Assembly: GCF_001017435.1 (NCBI RefSeq)
Contig: NZ_CP011371.1
Span: 4,588,001 to 4,652,000 of the forward strand
Direction: 5' to 3'
DNA: 64,000 nt
DNA from: Caldimonas brevitalea
Lineage (GTDB): Bacteria > Pseudomonadota > Gammaproteobacteria > Burkholderiales > Burkholderiaceae_C
The position numbers were made by a program, and so were the translations under genes. Under the pieces are notes generated by a model. That model was given only the letters and a program-made list of their open reading frames with translations, was not told the origin of the DNA and made no database searches. Of the stretch, positions 12,740 to 20,439 are shown in pieces (position 1 is the first letter of the stretch; each line of letters begins with the position of its first letter).

Positions 12740-13261
12740 TCAACGCCGCGGCAGTTCGACGTACTGCGGCTCATGGCCGCGACGCCGCAGCCACTGCGCC
12801 AGGATTTCGCCAGTGCCGGCGCGCCAGCATTTGACATCCTGCGGTGCCAGCAGCTTGTATTCGGCCAGTTCGGGCGACAGCACGATCTCGCCGTGGCAGA
12901 CCGCGTGGTAGGCGATGATGACCTGGTTCATCTGCTGAAAATCGCAAACGCCCTCCAAGTGCAACGCCGAGACCTGCAATGAAGTCTCCTCGGCGATTTC
13001 ACGCTTGATGCCTTCCTCGGGCGTCTCGCCAGCCTCCATGAAGCCGGTGACCAGCGCGAACATGCGCCCCGGCCAGGCCGCGTTGCGCGCCAGCAGCAAG
13101 CGGCCTTCGCGGTCCGACAGCTCGATGATGGCGGCCAGCACCGGCGTCGGGTTGTTCCAGTGGGTGTAGTGGCAGGCCGGGCAGCGCAGGCGGTCCCGCT
13201 CGCCGTCGTGCACGCTGTGCAACTCGGTAGCGCAACGTGGGCAGAATCTGAAGTCGTTCAT
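12740..13261 (-). CDS. Nudix hydrolase with N-terminal zinc ribbon (NudC-like)
   Basis: A 173-residue protein. A zinc-ribbon is formed by Cys7, Cys10, Cys27 and Cys30. The Nudix box is at residues 73-95 (GFMEAGETPEEGIKREIAEE then TSL), with all catalytic Arg/Glu residues kept; the usual Gly before the last hydrophobic position is Ser. The arrangement resembles the C-terminal part of NADH pyrophosphatase NudC (zinc ribbon plus Nudix), without NudC's N-terminal domain, and Burkholderiales carry many such proteins. It would hydrolyse a nucleoside diphosphate linked to another moiety; the substrate is not certain. Its ATG overlaps the start codon of the divergent methyltransferase gene. Confidence 0.85.
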   Translation of the reverse strand: MNDFRFCPRCATELHSVHDGERDRLRCPACHYTHWNNPTPVLAAIIELSDREGRLLLARNAAWPGRMFALVTGFMEAGETPEEGIKREIAEETSLQVSALHLEGVCDFQQMNQVIIAYHAVCHGEIVLSPELAEYKLLAPQDVKCWRAGTGEILAQWLRRRGHEPQYVELPRR

Positions 13262-14024
13262 GGACACGCATCCCCTCACTCGATCAGCGGTGGATCCTAC
13301 CCGAGCCCCCGAAGCGTCCCTGTCGCCTACGCGCACCGCCTCCTCGCGGCAGGTCAGCAGCAACCAGGCCGGGCCTCACCCACGGCTCGCGCAGGTGGTC
13401 GACCGCCACCTGAACACGCGCTTTCAGCGACCTGTCGCGCCCTACAACCATGCCGCCTTCGAGCAGCTGTGCAGGCACTGGGACGGCCGCTCGCCGCTGG
13501 TGCTGGACAGCGCCTGCGGCACCGGTGAGAGCAGCGCTGCACTCGCCGCGCGCCACCCGGAAGCGCTGGTGATCGGCGTCGACCAGTCGGCGCAACGGCT
13601 GGCGCGCGGCCAGCGCAAACTCGACGCGACGGCAGCGCCCCGCAACCTCCTGCTGCTGCGGGCCGACGCGACCGACCTGTGGGCCCTGATGGCGGCGCAC
13701 GGCCTGCGGCTGGCGCGGCACTACCTGCTCTACCCCAACCCCTGGCCCAAGGCCGAGCATTTGCAGCGACGCTGGCACGGCCACCCGCGCCTGCCCGACC
13801 TGCTGGCGCTCGGTGGAGCGCTGGAACTGCGCAGCAACTGGGCGCTGTACGCCGAGGAGTTTGCGTGGGCGTTGCGGCGGGCCGGCTGGCAGGCCGAGGT
13901 CGAGCCGGTGCCCCCCGAGGGGCCGGCCCTGACGCCGTTCGAACTCAAGTACCGCGCCTCGGGCCACGTGCTGTGGCGCGTGCGCGCGGCGCCTCAGGCC
14001 GGGAACACGCCGGTCGAGAGATAA
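13260..14024 (+). CDS. TrmB-like tRNA (guanine-N7) methyltransferase family protein
   Basis: A Rossmann-fold SAM-dependent methyltransferase of up to 254 residues. It shows the SAM-binding motif VLDSACGTGESSAALA and the TrmB-family hallmark LLYPNPWPKAEH, then a C-terminal segment FELKY close to the TrmB T-x-F-E motif. The first 45 residues look unconserved and no ribosome site precedes the ATG at 13260, so translation may start downstream at a GTG or TTG. The protein is shorter and more divergent than E. coli TrmB and may be a paralogue. It ends 31 bases inside the convergent cysM gene. Confidence 0.72.
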   Translation: MDTHPLTRSAVDPTRAPEASLSPTRTASSRQVSSNQAGPHPRLAQVVDRHLNTRFQRPVAPYNHAAFEQLCRHWDGRSPLVLDSACGTGESSAALAARHPEALVIGVDQSAQRLARGQRKLDATAAPRNLLLLRADATDLWALMAAHGLRLARHYLLYPNPWPKAEHLQRRWHGHPRLPDLLALGGALELRSNWALYAEEFAWALRRAGWQAEVEPVPPEGPALTPFELKYRASGHVLWRVRAAPQAGNTPVER

Positions 14025-14899
14025 CGGTCGCCGCGGTCGCAAACGACAAACACGATCGTCGCGTTCTCGACCCGCTGCGCCACCTGCAGCGCGGCCCAGC
14101 AAGCGCCGGCTGCGGAGATGCCGGCAAACACGCCTTCCTCGCAGGCCAGCCGGCGCGCCATGTCCTCGGCGTCGGCCTGCGACACGTACACCAACTCGTC
14201 GACCCGGCTCGGCTCGTAGATCTTGGGCAGGTACTCCTGCGGCCACTTGCGGATGCCGGGGATGCGCGAACCTTCGCTCGGTTGCGCACCGATGATGCGC
14301 ACCTCCGGGTTCTGCTCCTTCAGGAAACGCGACACGCCGGTGATGGTGCCGGTGGTGCCCATCGCACTGATGAAATGGGTGATGCGGCCCTGCGTCTCGT
14401 CCCAGATCTCCGGGCCGGTGGTCTCGTAGTGGATGCGCGGGTTGTCGGCATTGGCGAACTGGTCGAGCACCCGCCCCTTGCCGTCGCGCTGCATCTGCTC
14501 GGCCAGGTCACGCGCGTACTCCATGCCACCGGCCTTGGGCGTCAGCATCAACTCGGCGCCGAAGGCCTTCATCGTCTGGGCCCGCTCGATGCTGAGGTCC
14601 TCCGGCATGATCAGCAGCATCCGGTAGCCCCGAACGGCCGCTGCCATTGCCAGCGCGATGCCGGTGTTGCCCGAGGTCGCCTCGATCAGCGTGTCGCCCG
14701 GGCGGATGTCGCCGCGCTCCTCGGCACGCCGGATCATGCTGATCGCGGCCCGGTCTTTCACCGAGCCCGCCGGGTTGTTGCCTTCGAGCTTGCCCAGGAT
14801 GACGTTGCCGCGCCGCGCCTGCTCCACGCCGGGCAGGCGCTGCAGCTGGATCAACGGGGTGCGGCCGATGGTGTCTTCGATGGTTTTGTACTGGGGCAT
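13994..14899 (-). CDS. cysM: cysteine synthase B (O-acetylserine sulfhydrylase)
   Basis: A 301-residue PLP enzyme making cysteine from O-acetylserine and sulfide or thiosulfate. The ATG at 14899 is preceded by AGGAGA and fits the family N-terminus (MPQYKTIEDTIG). The PLP lysine is Lys48 in NNPAGSVKDR and the phosphate loop TSGNTG is at 75-80. The GTTGTI motif near 175 and the C-terminal CDRGDRYLS identify the CysM subgroup. The last 31 bases overlap the convergent methyltransferase gene. Confidence 0.95.
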   Translation of the reverse strand: MPQYKTIEDTIGRTPLIQLQRLPGVEQARRGNVILGKLEGNNPAGSVKDRAAISMIRRAEERGDIRPGDTLIEATSGNTGIALAMAAAVRGYRMLLIMPEDLSIERAQTMKAFGAELMLTPKAGGMEYARDLAEQMQRDGKGRVLDQFANADNPRIHYETTGPEIWDETQGRITHFISAMGTTGTITGVSRFLKEQNPEVRIIGAQPSEGSRIPGIRKWPQEYLPKIYEPSRVDELVYVSQADAEDMARRLACEEGVFAGISAAGACWAALQVAQRVENATIVFVVCDRGDRYLSTGVFPA

Positions 14900-14929
14900 G
14901 AGCGTTCTCCTGCCCACATTGTCTCAGGC

Positions 14930-14960
14930 TTGCGTCAGGCCCGCGGCGCTGTGACATAAT
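14930..14960 (+). promoter_or_regulatory. candidate promoter of tRNA-Leu
   Basis: CATAAT at 14955-14960 is preceded by TGA, forming an extended -10 (TGACATAAT). A possible -35, TTGCGT at 14930-14935, is 19 bases away, longer than ideal. The position 72 bases before the tRNA fits a tRNA promoter. Confidence 0.45.
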
Positions 14961-15004
14961 CGCCGGCTACATCACCGCGGCATCGCCCGGGGTGGTTCAA
15001 GACC

Positions 15005-15024
15005 GACGCAGCGCACGCTGCGTC
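15005..15024. repeat. nine-base inverted repeat in the tRNA-Leu leader
   Basis: Arms GACGCAGCG and CGCTGCGTC separated by CA. It ends seven bases before the mature tRNA 5' end, so it would fold in the pre-tRNA leader next to the RNase P cleavage site, or act as an operator just downstream of the promoter. Confidence 0.55.
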
Positions 15025-15031
15025 ACCGCCT

Positions 15032-15118
15032 GCCCAGGTGGCGAAATAGGTAGACGCAAGGGACTCAAAATCCCTCGCCAGCGATGGCGTGCCGGTTCGA
15101 GTCCGGCTCTGGGCACCA
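15032..15118 (+). tRNA. tRNA-Leu (anticodon CAA)
   Basis: An 87-base class II tRNA with the CCA end encoded. The acceptor arms GCCCAGG and TCTGGGC pair, the anticodon arm AGGGA-CTCAAAA-TCCCT presents CAA for UUG codons, a long variable arm is present, and the T arm GCCGG-TTCGAGT-CCGGC is canonical. The discriminator is A. tRNA-Leu genes are common integration sites, which fits the unusual gene pair immediately downstream. Confidence 0.97.
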
Positions 15119-15328
15119 ATTCAAGCGGTCGCGGGCACTAGCGGTTTCCGCAGCAGTTTCTACGCCTCTTCCGCGCCAGTTTCCGCATCAACCCGTTTTT
15201 CGATCGCTGTCCCGCCACGGTGAGTACTTGGCGCGGGCGGTCGAGGCGTCGCTGCAATTTGAAACGCCGCCAGGCCCCGCCTCCCCTAGAGTGGCGCCAG
15301 CCCCAACGAAGGGCGCAGGGAGGAACAC

Positions 15329-15793
15329 ATGAGCATCTTTCACCGGCTGTGGGACAACCACCCCGGCACGGGCAAGCCGTGCGAGGTCGATGGCAAGCCG
15401 AGCTTCGAAAACCAGTGCGCCATCAGGATGGGCGTGGCATTCACGAAGTCAGGCATCAGCATTAAGTCCTGGGGTCTGCGTCACTGCTGGCACCACGACA
15501 AGGCCTAAGGTCATGCGCTGGCAGCCGAGGAGATGGCAAACGCGCTGACGAGGGTCATCGTGCCGGGGATGAAGCGCGTCGAGCGCTACAACGGCGCCGA
15601 AGCCTTCGACAAGATCGATGGGCGCAAGGGCGTGTTCTTCTGCAAGGACTTCTATGGCGCGCCGCAGACCGGCGACCATATCGACCTTTGGAACGGCTGG
15701 CGCCTGACGGCTTTCCAATCGGTCATTAGCATCTACACCAGCTTCGGCAGCCAATACACCAAAGGGCGCATCTGGTTCTGGGAGGTCGCTTGA
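15329..15793 (+). pseudogene. Tae4-type amidase effector interrupted by an in-frame TAA
   Basis: Two halves lie in one frame: 59 codons from the ATG at 15329 (good ribosome site GGGAGGAACAC), then TAA at 15506-15508, then 94 more codons to 15793. Read through, it would be about 154 residues, the usual size of type VI secretion amidase Tae4, which cleaves peptidoglycan cross-link peptides. The first half holds the catalytic Cys30 in FENQCAIRMGVAF; the second holds the catalytic His in TGDHIDLWNGW. Neither half alone is a complete enzyme. A single C-to-T change in a CAA codon would explain the stop. No type VI apparatus genes are in the window, and codon use is less GC-rich than nearby genes, suggesting acquisition. 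Confidence 0.75.
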
Positions 15794-16008
15794 AACGCAT
15801 GGCCCATGTGCTTGCATTCGTCGGCGTGCTTCTCGGCATAGGTGCGGCCTGGTGGCTTGCAGGTGCTGCCGTATTCCTATACGCCCCCTACGCCACTGCC
15901 GCGGAACAGTTGGACAACGCGGCAGTGATCGGACTTCTTGTTTCCGTGACGGTCCTCTGCCCGCTTCTCGCGTGGGTCGGGTGGCGCATTGGCAACAGGA
16001 AGCGCTGA
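15790..16008 (+). CDS. small two-helix membrane protein, candidate partner of the Tae4-like gene
   Basis: A 72-residue protein not recognised as any family. The TTG start at 15790 overlaps the effector stop and has GGGAGG five bases upstream, so translation is probably coupled to the effector. Hydrophobic stretches at about 5-29 and 45-66 predict two membrane helices, with a basic C-terminal tail (RIGNRKR). Classical Tae4 immunity proteins (Tai4) are soluble periplasmic proteins, so this is not a standard one. Its position is exactly where an immunity gene would sit, but the function is inference; a small unrelated membrane protein is also possible. Confidence 0.62.
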   Translation: MKRMAHVLAFVGVLLGIGAAWWLAGAAVFLYAPYATAAEQLDNAAVIGLLVSVTVLCPLLAWVGWRIGNRKR

Positions 16009-16076
16009 CACCCCTAGAGAGAGCGCCCGGCCCGCTGCTTGCCGTCATCTAGTCTGGTGTCCCGGCCCACAGGGCG

Positions 16077-17348
16077 TCAGTGCTGAAAGCTCACCTGCTG
16101 CGGCCGGCCAGGCAAGTGCAGCGACGCGACGGCCGCCGGCGTGGTCGCCACCACCCGCCCCGCGCGCATCACCGTCAGCCGCGTCGCCCTCAGCCGGATC
16201 GCCTCGATCGGGTCACGCGCCTGCAGCAGCACCAAATCGGCGCGGCACCCCGGCGCCAGCCCGTAGCCCTCCAGCCCCAAAATGCGCGCCGGCGCGGCCG
16301 TCACCGCCTCGAAACACTGCCGCATGGCCTCCTGCGAGGTCATCTGCGCGACGTGCAACCCCATGTGCGCCACCTCCAGCATGTCGGCGCTGCCCATGCC
16401 GTACCACGGGTCCAGCACGCAGTCGTGGCCGAAGGCGACCTCGACACCCGCCGCCAGCAGTTCGGGCACGCGTGTCATGCCGCGGCGCTTGGGGTAGCTG
16501 TCGTGGCGGCCCTGCAGCGTGATGTTGATGAGCGGGTTGGCGATCGCCGCCACGCCGGCCTCGCGGATCAGCGGCAGCAGCTTGGACACGTAGTAGTTGT
16601 CCATCGAATGCATCGACGTCAGGTGCGAACCCGCCACCCGGCCCTGCAGGCCCAGTCGCTGGCTGTGGAACGCCAACGTTTCAATGTGGCGCGACCAGGG
16701 ATCGTCCGATTCGTCGCAATGCATGTCGACCCGCAACCCGCGCTCGGCCGCCAGTTCGCACAACAGGCGCACCGATTCGGCGCCGTCGGCCATCGTGCGC
16801 TCGAAATGCGGGATGCCGCCGACCACGTCGACGCCAAGGTCGAGCGCGCGGGTCAGCTGGTCGAGCGCGCCCGGGGTCCTCAGCACACCGTCCTGCGGAA
16901 ACGCCACCAGTTGCAGATCGAGATAGGGCCGCACACGCTCGCGCACATGCAGCAAGGCCTCCACCGCCAGCAAGCGCGGGTCGCAGACGTCGACGTGCGA
17001 GCGGATCGCGAGCAGGCCCTTGGCGACCGCCCAGTCGCAATAGGCCAGCGCGCGCTCCACCAGCGCCTCCTGCGTCAGCAGCGGCTTCAGCTCGCCCCAC
17101 AGCCCGATGCCCTCGAGCAAGGTCCCGGTGCGGTTGACCCGCGGCAGCCCGTAGCTGAGCGTCGAATCCATGTGGAAGTGGGCGTCGACGAACGGCGGAC
17201 AGACGAGTTGGCCGGCGGCGTCGATTTCCTGCCCGGCGCTGGCTTGCAAGGCCGGCTGCACCACGCTGATGCGTCCGGCCTCGATGCCGATGTCGTGGTC
17301 ACGGCGCCCATCGGGCAAGGTGCAGTGACGCAGGATCACGTCCAACAT
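16077..17348 (-). CDS. codA: cytosine deaminase (CodA-type amidohydrolase)
   Basis: A 423-residue metal-dependent amidohydrolase converting cytosine to uracil in pyrimidine salvage. Metal ligands are visible and keep a constant offset of four from E. coli CodA: His57 and His59 (DAHFH), His210, Glu213 (HCDE), His242 and Asp309 (FGHDCVLDPWY). The ANPLINITLQGR segment is also closely CodA-like. No codB permease adjoins it, unlike in E. coli. Related deaminases acting on isoguanine or other pterin/pyrimidine analogues share this fold, so the exact substrate is likely but not certain. Confidence 0.85.
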   Translation of the reverse strand: MLDVILRHCTLPDGRRDHDIGIEAGRISVVQPALQASAGQEIDAAGQLVCPPFVDAHFHMDSTLSYGLPRVNRTGTLLEGIGLWGELKPLLTQEALVERALAYCDWAVAKGLLAIRSHVDVCDPRLLAVEALLHVRERVRPYLDLQLVAFPQDGVLRTPGALDQLTRALDLGVDVVGGIPHFERTMADGAESVRLLCELAAERGLRVDMHCDESDDPWSRHIETLAFHSQRLGLQGRVAGSHLTSMHSMDNYYVSKLLPLIREAGVAAIANPLINITLQGRHDSYPKRRGMTRVPELLAAGVEVAFGHDCVLDPWYGMGSADMLEVAHMGLHVAQMTSQEAMRQCFEAVTAAPARILGLEGYGLAPGCRADLVLLQARDPIEAIRLRATRLTVMRAGRVVATTPAAVASLHLPGRPQQVSFQH

Positions 17349-17493
17349 GCGCGATTTCCTTCACAGGTGTGTGGAAGCGCCAATGCTGCCATGGCCCGCC
17401 GCGGGCCAGGCGACGATAAGCCCGCGGGGCGGCAGCCCATACCCCCGCGGCTATCATGCGGGGCTCCGCCATTCGCCTCGTACGGCAGACACA

Positions 17494-18096
17494 ATGCCCC
17501 CCTTGCCTCCCATCGTCCAAGCGCTGCTGCTGATCAACGTCGCGGTTTTCTGCATCGACGCCATCAGCGGCCCCTGGTTGACCCGGCTGTTCGCGCTCTG
17601 GCCGCCCGGCCACGGCCTGTTCATGCCGTGGCAGGTGGTCAGCTATGCCTTCCTGCACGGCAGCGTGACGCATCTGTTCTTCAACATGCTCGGGCTCTGG
17701 ATGTTTGGCAGCGAGCTCGAGCGGCTGTGGGGCGAGCGTCGTTTCCTCCAGTTCTACACGGCGAGCGTGCTGACGGCGGCGGCCGTGCAGCTGGTCTTCT
17801 CGCTGCTCACCGGCATGGCCAACCCGCTGGTCGGCGCCTCGGGCGGCTTGTTCGGCCTGTTGCTGGCCTACGGCATGACGTTTCCGAACCGGACCATCAT
17901 GCCCTTGTTCCCGCCCATTCCGATGAAGGCCAAGGTCTTCGTCGCCGTGTACGGCGCGCTCGAGCTGTTCCTCGGCGTGACCGGCACGATGTCGGGTATT
18001 GCGCACTTCGCCCACCTGGGCGGCATGTTGGGCGGCTTCCTGATGATCCGCTACTGGCGCGGCCAACCGCCGTTCAAGGGCCGCCGCCGCTTCTGA
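17494..18096 (+). CDS. rhomboid family intramembrane serine protease
   Basis: A 200-residue polytopic membrane protein with about six helices. The ATG at 17494 gives the family N-terminus directly before the first helix; there is no strong ribosome site. The catalytic serine is in GASGG (Ser116) and the catalytic histidine in AHLGG (His174). The L1-loop feature WQVVSYAFLHGS with HLFFNMLGLW is typical of the GlpG/Rhomboid-like group. It would cleave single-span membrane proteins in the bilayer. The gene is divergent from codA and followed by the HtrA-like gene on the same strand. Confidence 0.9.
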   Translation: MPPLPPIVQALLLINVAVFCIDAISGPWLTRLFALWPPGHGLFMPWQVVSYAFLHGSVTHLFFNMLGLWMFGSELERLWGERRFLQFYTASVLTAAAVQLVFSLLTGMANPLVGASGGLFGLLLAYGMTFPNRTIMPLFPPIPMKAKVFVAVYGALELFLGVTGTMSGIAHFAHLGGMLGGFLMIRYWRGQPPFKGRRRF

Positions 18097-18162
18097 CGGC
18101 CCCGCGCGGCGCCCCTCGGCACCCCAATCCCCTGTGCATGCCCGGGGGATGACGAAAGAGCG

Positions 18163-19389
18163 ATGCTGTCGCATCCGCTCTTGCTGCAGTGGGGTGCCGC
18201 CATGATCACGTCGGGTGAGTTGTTCCTGCCGTTTGTCGCAAAGTGGCGCTCGAGGCGCCCCGGCCGCAGCAGGCCCGTGGCCACCGGCCTGCGTCGACTG
18301 GTGTTGCCCGTCGTCCTGCTGCTGTCGAGCTTCGCCTGCGCAGCCGCTCCGGCAGACGCAGAGGCCGACATGCCGGAGGGCTTGCCAGCCGAAACGGCGA
18401 ATGAAACGGAAGCCGACGCCGCCGCAGCTGCGGCTCGCAGTGCCGCCGAAGACCCCGAGGTGATCGAACAGGCCCGCCGCCTGCGGGCGGCCAGCGCCAG
18501 CGTGGTGGGCGTGCGAGCGGTGGCGACACCCGACGCGCGCTCCAGCGAGACCTTGGGCCCGGTGCGCGAAGGCTCCGGCGTGGTGATCGGCTCCGACGGG
18601 CTGGTGTTGACCATCGGCTATCTCATCATGGAAGCCGAGCGGGTCGACGTGCAGACCGAAACCGGCAAGGTCTTCCCCGCCCGCGTGGTCGCCTACGACA
18701 TCGCCACCGGCTTCGGCCTGCTGCAATCGGTGGTGCCGATGAACCTGCAGGCCGCGCCGCTCGGCTCATCCGCCAGCGTGGACGAGACCGAGCCGTATGT
18801 TGTCGCGAGCGGCGGCGATGCAGGCACCCTCAGCCTGGCCCAGGTGGTGTCGCGCCGGCCCTTCTCGGGCTACTGGGAATATCACATCGACGATGCCCTC
18901 TTCACGGTGCCGCCGCGCACCGACCACAGCGGCGCCGCGCTGTTCAACCAGCACGGCCAGCTGGTGGGCATCGGCTCGCTGATCGTGATGGAGGCCGGCC
19001 CACCGGGGCTGGCGCAGCCGGGCAACATGTTCGTCCCGATCGACCTGCTCAAGCCGGTGCTGCCGGAGTTGCGGCAGCGCGGCGCGTCGGCGCGCAGCAC
19101 GCGCGCCTGGCTGGGCGTCAACTGCATCGAACAACAAGGGCTGGTGCGGGTGGTGCGCATCAGCGAAGACAGCCCCGCCGAAGCGGCCGGCCTGCGCCCC
19201 GGCGACCTGATCCTCAAGCTCGACGGTTTGCCGATCGACAGCCTCGAAACCTTCTACAAGAAGCTGTGGGACAACAGTGCGGCCGAACGCGAAGTGACGA
19301 TCGAGGTCGGGCGCGGGCCTCAGGTCGAGAACGTCAAGGCCCGCACCATCGACCGGATGAAAACGCTACGCCGGGCATTGGGCATTTGA
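18163..19389 (+). CDS. HtrA/DegP-like exported protein with PDZ domain, probably catalytically inactive
   Basis: A 408-residue protein (start at 18163, or ATG at 18202). A hydrophobic segment at about 45-62 ends in a signal-peptide-like ACAAAPA. The trypsin-like domain spans about 105-300 and a PDZ domain about 310-400 (AWLGVN, then EDSPAEAAGLRPGDLILKLDG). Aligned by eye to DegP, the catalytic His (TNNHV) is replaced by Tyr153 (TIGYL) and the catalytic Asp by Gly183 (DIATGF), while Ser256 survives (DHSGAAL). The oxyanion GNSGG is also altered. This points to a periplasmic binding or chaperone role rather than proteolysis. Confidence 0.82.
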   Translation: MLSHPLLLQWGAAMITSGELFLPFVAKWRSRRPGRSRPVATGLRRLVLPVVLLLSSFACAAAPADAEADMPEGLPAETANETEADAAAAAARSAAEDPEVIEQARRLRAASASVVGVRAVATPDARSSETLGPVREGSGVVIGSDGLVLTIGYLIMEAERVDVQTETGKVFPARVVAYDIATGFGLLQSVVPMNLQAAPLGSSASVDETEPYVVASGGDAGTLSLAQVVSRRPFSGYWEYHIDDALFTVPPRTDHSGAALFNQHGQLVGIGSLIVMEAGPPGLAQPGNMFVPIDLLKPVLPELRQRGASARSTRAWLGVNCIEQQGLVRVVRISEDSPAEAAGLRPGDLILKLDGLPIDSLETFYKKLWDNSAAEREVTIEVGRGPQVENVKARTIDRMKTLRRALGI

Positions 19390-19425
19390 GGGCGCGGCCC
19401 CGGGCGCGCCGTCGTGACACGCCTG

Positions 19426-20322
19426 TCACAGGCCCTCTTGCACCGTGGGGTACCGCAGGCGCAACCGCAGTTCGCGCTTCAGCCGGTGGTTGTCGAGCCG
19501 GCGAGATTCGCGCAAAAAGGACAACGACGCCGCGCTCAGTTCGCGCTCGGCATCGGCGCGCGCCAGCCGACGCGGTCGTGGCAGCCCTGCCAGGTCCGCC
19601 GCAAGGTCGAAGTAATCGCCCATCTTCAGTTCAGTGTCGTCGCTCGCGTGCAGCACCCGCTGCGGCAAGCCCCGAAACAGCGCGGCCACGCAGGCGCGCG
19701 CCAGGTCGTCCGCGTGGATGTGATTGGTGTACACGTCGTCCTCTGCGCGCAGCACCGGCGTGCCCCTGGCCAGCCGCTCGCGCGGGTGGCCACCGACACG
19801 GTCGCGGGCGTAGATGCCGGGGATGCGCAAGATGGACACGCGCACGCCGAAGCTGCGGCCGAACCAACGCACGCGGCATTCGGCGTCGACCCGTCGGTGC
19901 GCGCGGTCGGATGCCGGCCGGACCGGCCGGGTCTCGTCGAAGCGCGCCCCTTGGGCGTCGCCGTAGACCCCGGTGGTGCTGCCGTAGACCAGCGTGCGCA
20001 CGCGCGCCTTGCGCGCCAGTGCCTGCAGCAGGTGTGCCGTGCGGCTGTCGGTCAGGCCACTGGCGGGCGGCGGCGCGAGGTGCAACACCGCGTCGGCCAG
20101 CCCTGCGAGCCGGCCCAGCGTGGCCGGCCGGTCGAGATCGCCGACGATCGGCACCGCGCCCAGATCGCGCAGCGCCGCAACCGCCTCGGGACGCGACGTC
20201 AGTGCAAAAACCCGCCAGCGCGGTGCGAGCAGTTTCAGCACACGCTGCCCGATGTCGCCGCAGCCGACGATCAGCAGACGAGGACGGTCGAGGCGGGCAG
20301 AGGCAGGGGCGGCAGCGGGCAT
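19426..20322 (-). CDS. NAD-dependent epimerase/dehydratase-like SDR protein
   Basis: About 298 residues from the ATG at 20322; upstream in-frame codons look unconserved. An extended-type short-chain dehydrogenase fold: the dinucleotide motif GCGDIGQR near residue 20, the VYGSTTGVYGD segment near 115 that in sugar epimerases carries the active-site Ser/Tyr region, and a C-terminal NHIHADDLA motif. The YxxxK pair typical of epimerases is not obvious, so it may be an atypical member; Burkholderiales carry such proteins of unknown role. It is convergent with the HtrA-like gene and divergent from the reductase gene. Confidence 0.75.
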   Translation of the reverse strand: MPAAAPASARLDRPRLLIVGCGDIGQRVLKLLAPRWRVFALTSRPEAVAALRDLGAVPIVGDLDRPATLGRLAGLADAVLHLAPPPASGLTDSRTAHLLQALARKARVRTLVYGSTTGVYGDAQGARFDETRPVRPASDRAHRRVDAECRVRWFGRSFGVRVSILRIPGIYARDRVGGHPRERLARGTPVLRAEDDVYTNHIHADDLARACVAALFRGLPQRVLHASDDTELKMGDYFDLAADLAGLPRPRRLARADAERELSAASLSFLRESRRLDNHRLKRELRLRLRYPTVQEGL

Positions 20323-20439
20323 CGGGCAAGAAAGGGACGGCAGGAGCGCGGGCTGCCGGCGGGGCCGGAACCGCCACGCGGCGAGGGGCGGCCCATCTGC
20401 GGGCACAATCACGGGCGGCACAGTTTATAAGGTCTTCCC

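Noticed and set aside
15119..15328. Search for a direct repeat of the tRNA-Leu 3' end (attachment-site duplication)
   Set aside because: No second copy of the tRNA end was found near 15.1-16.1 kb and no integrase gene is present, so an integrated island cannot be shown.
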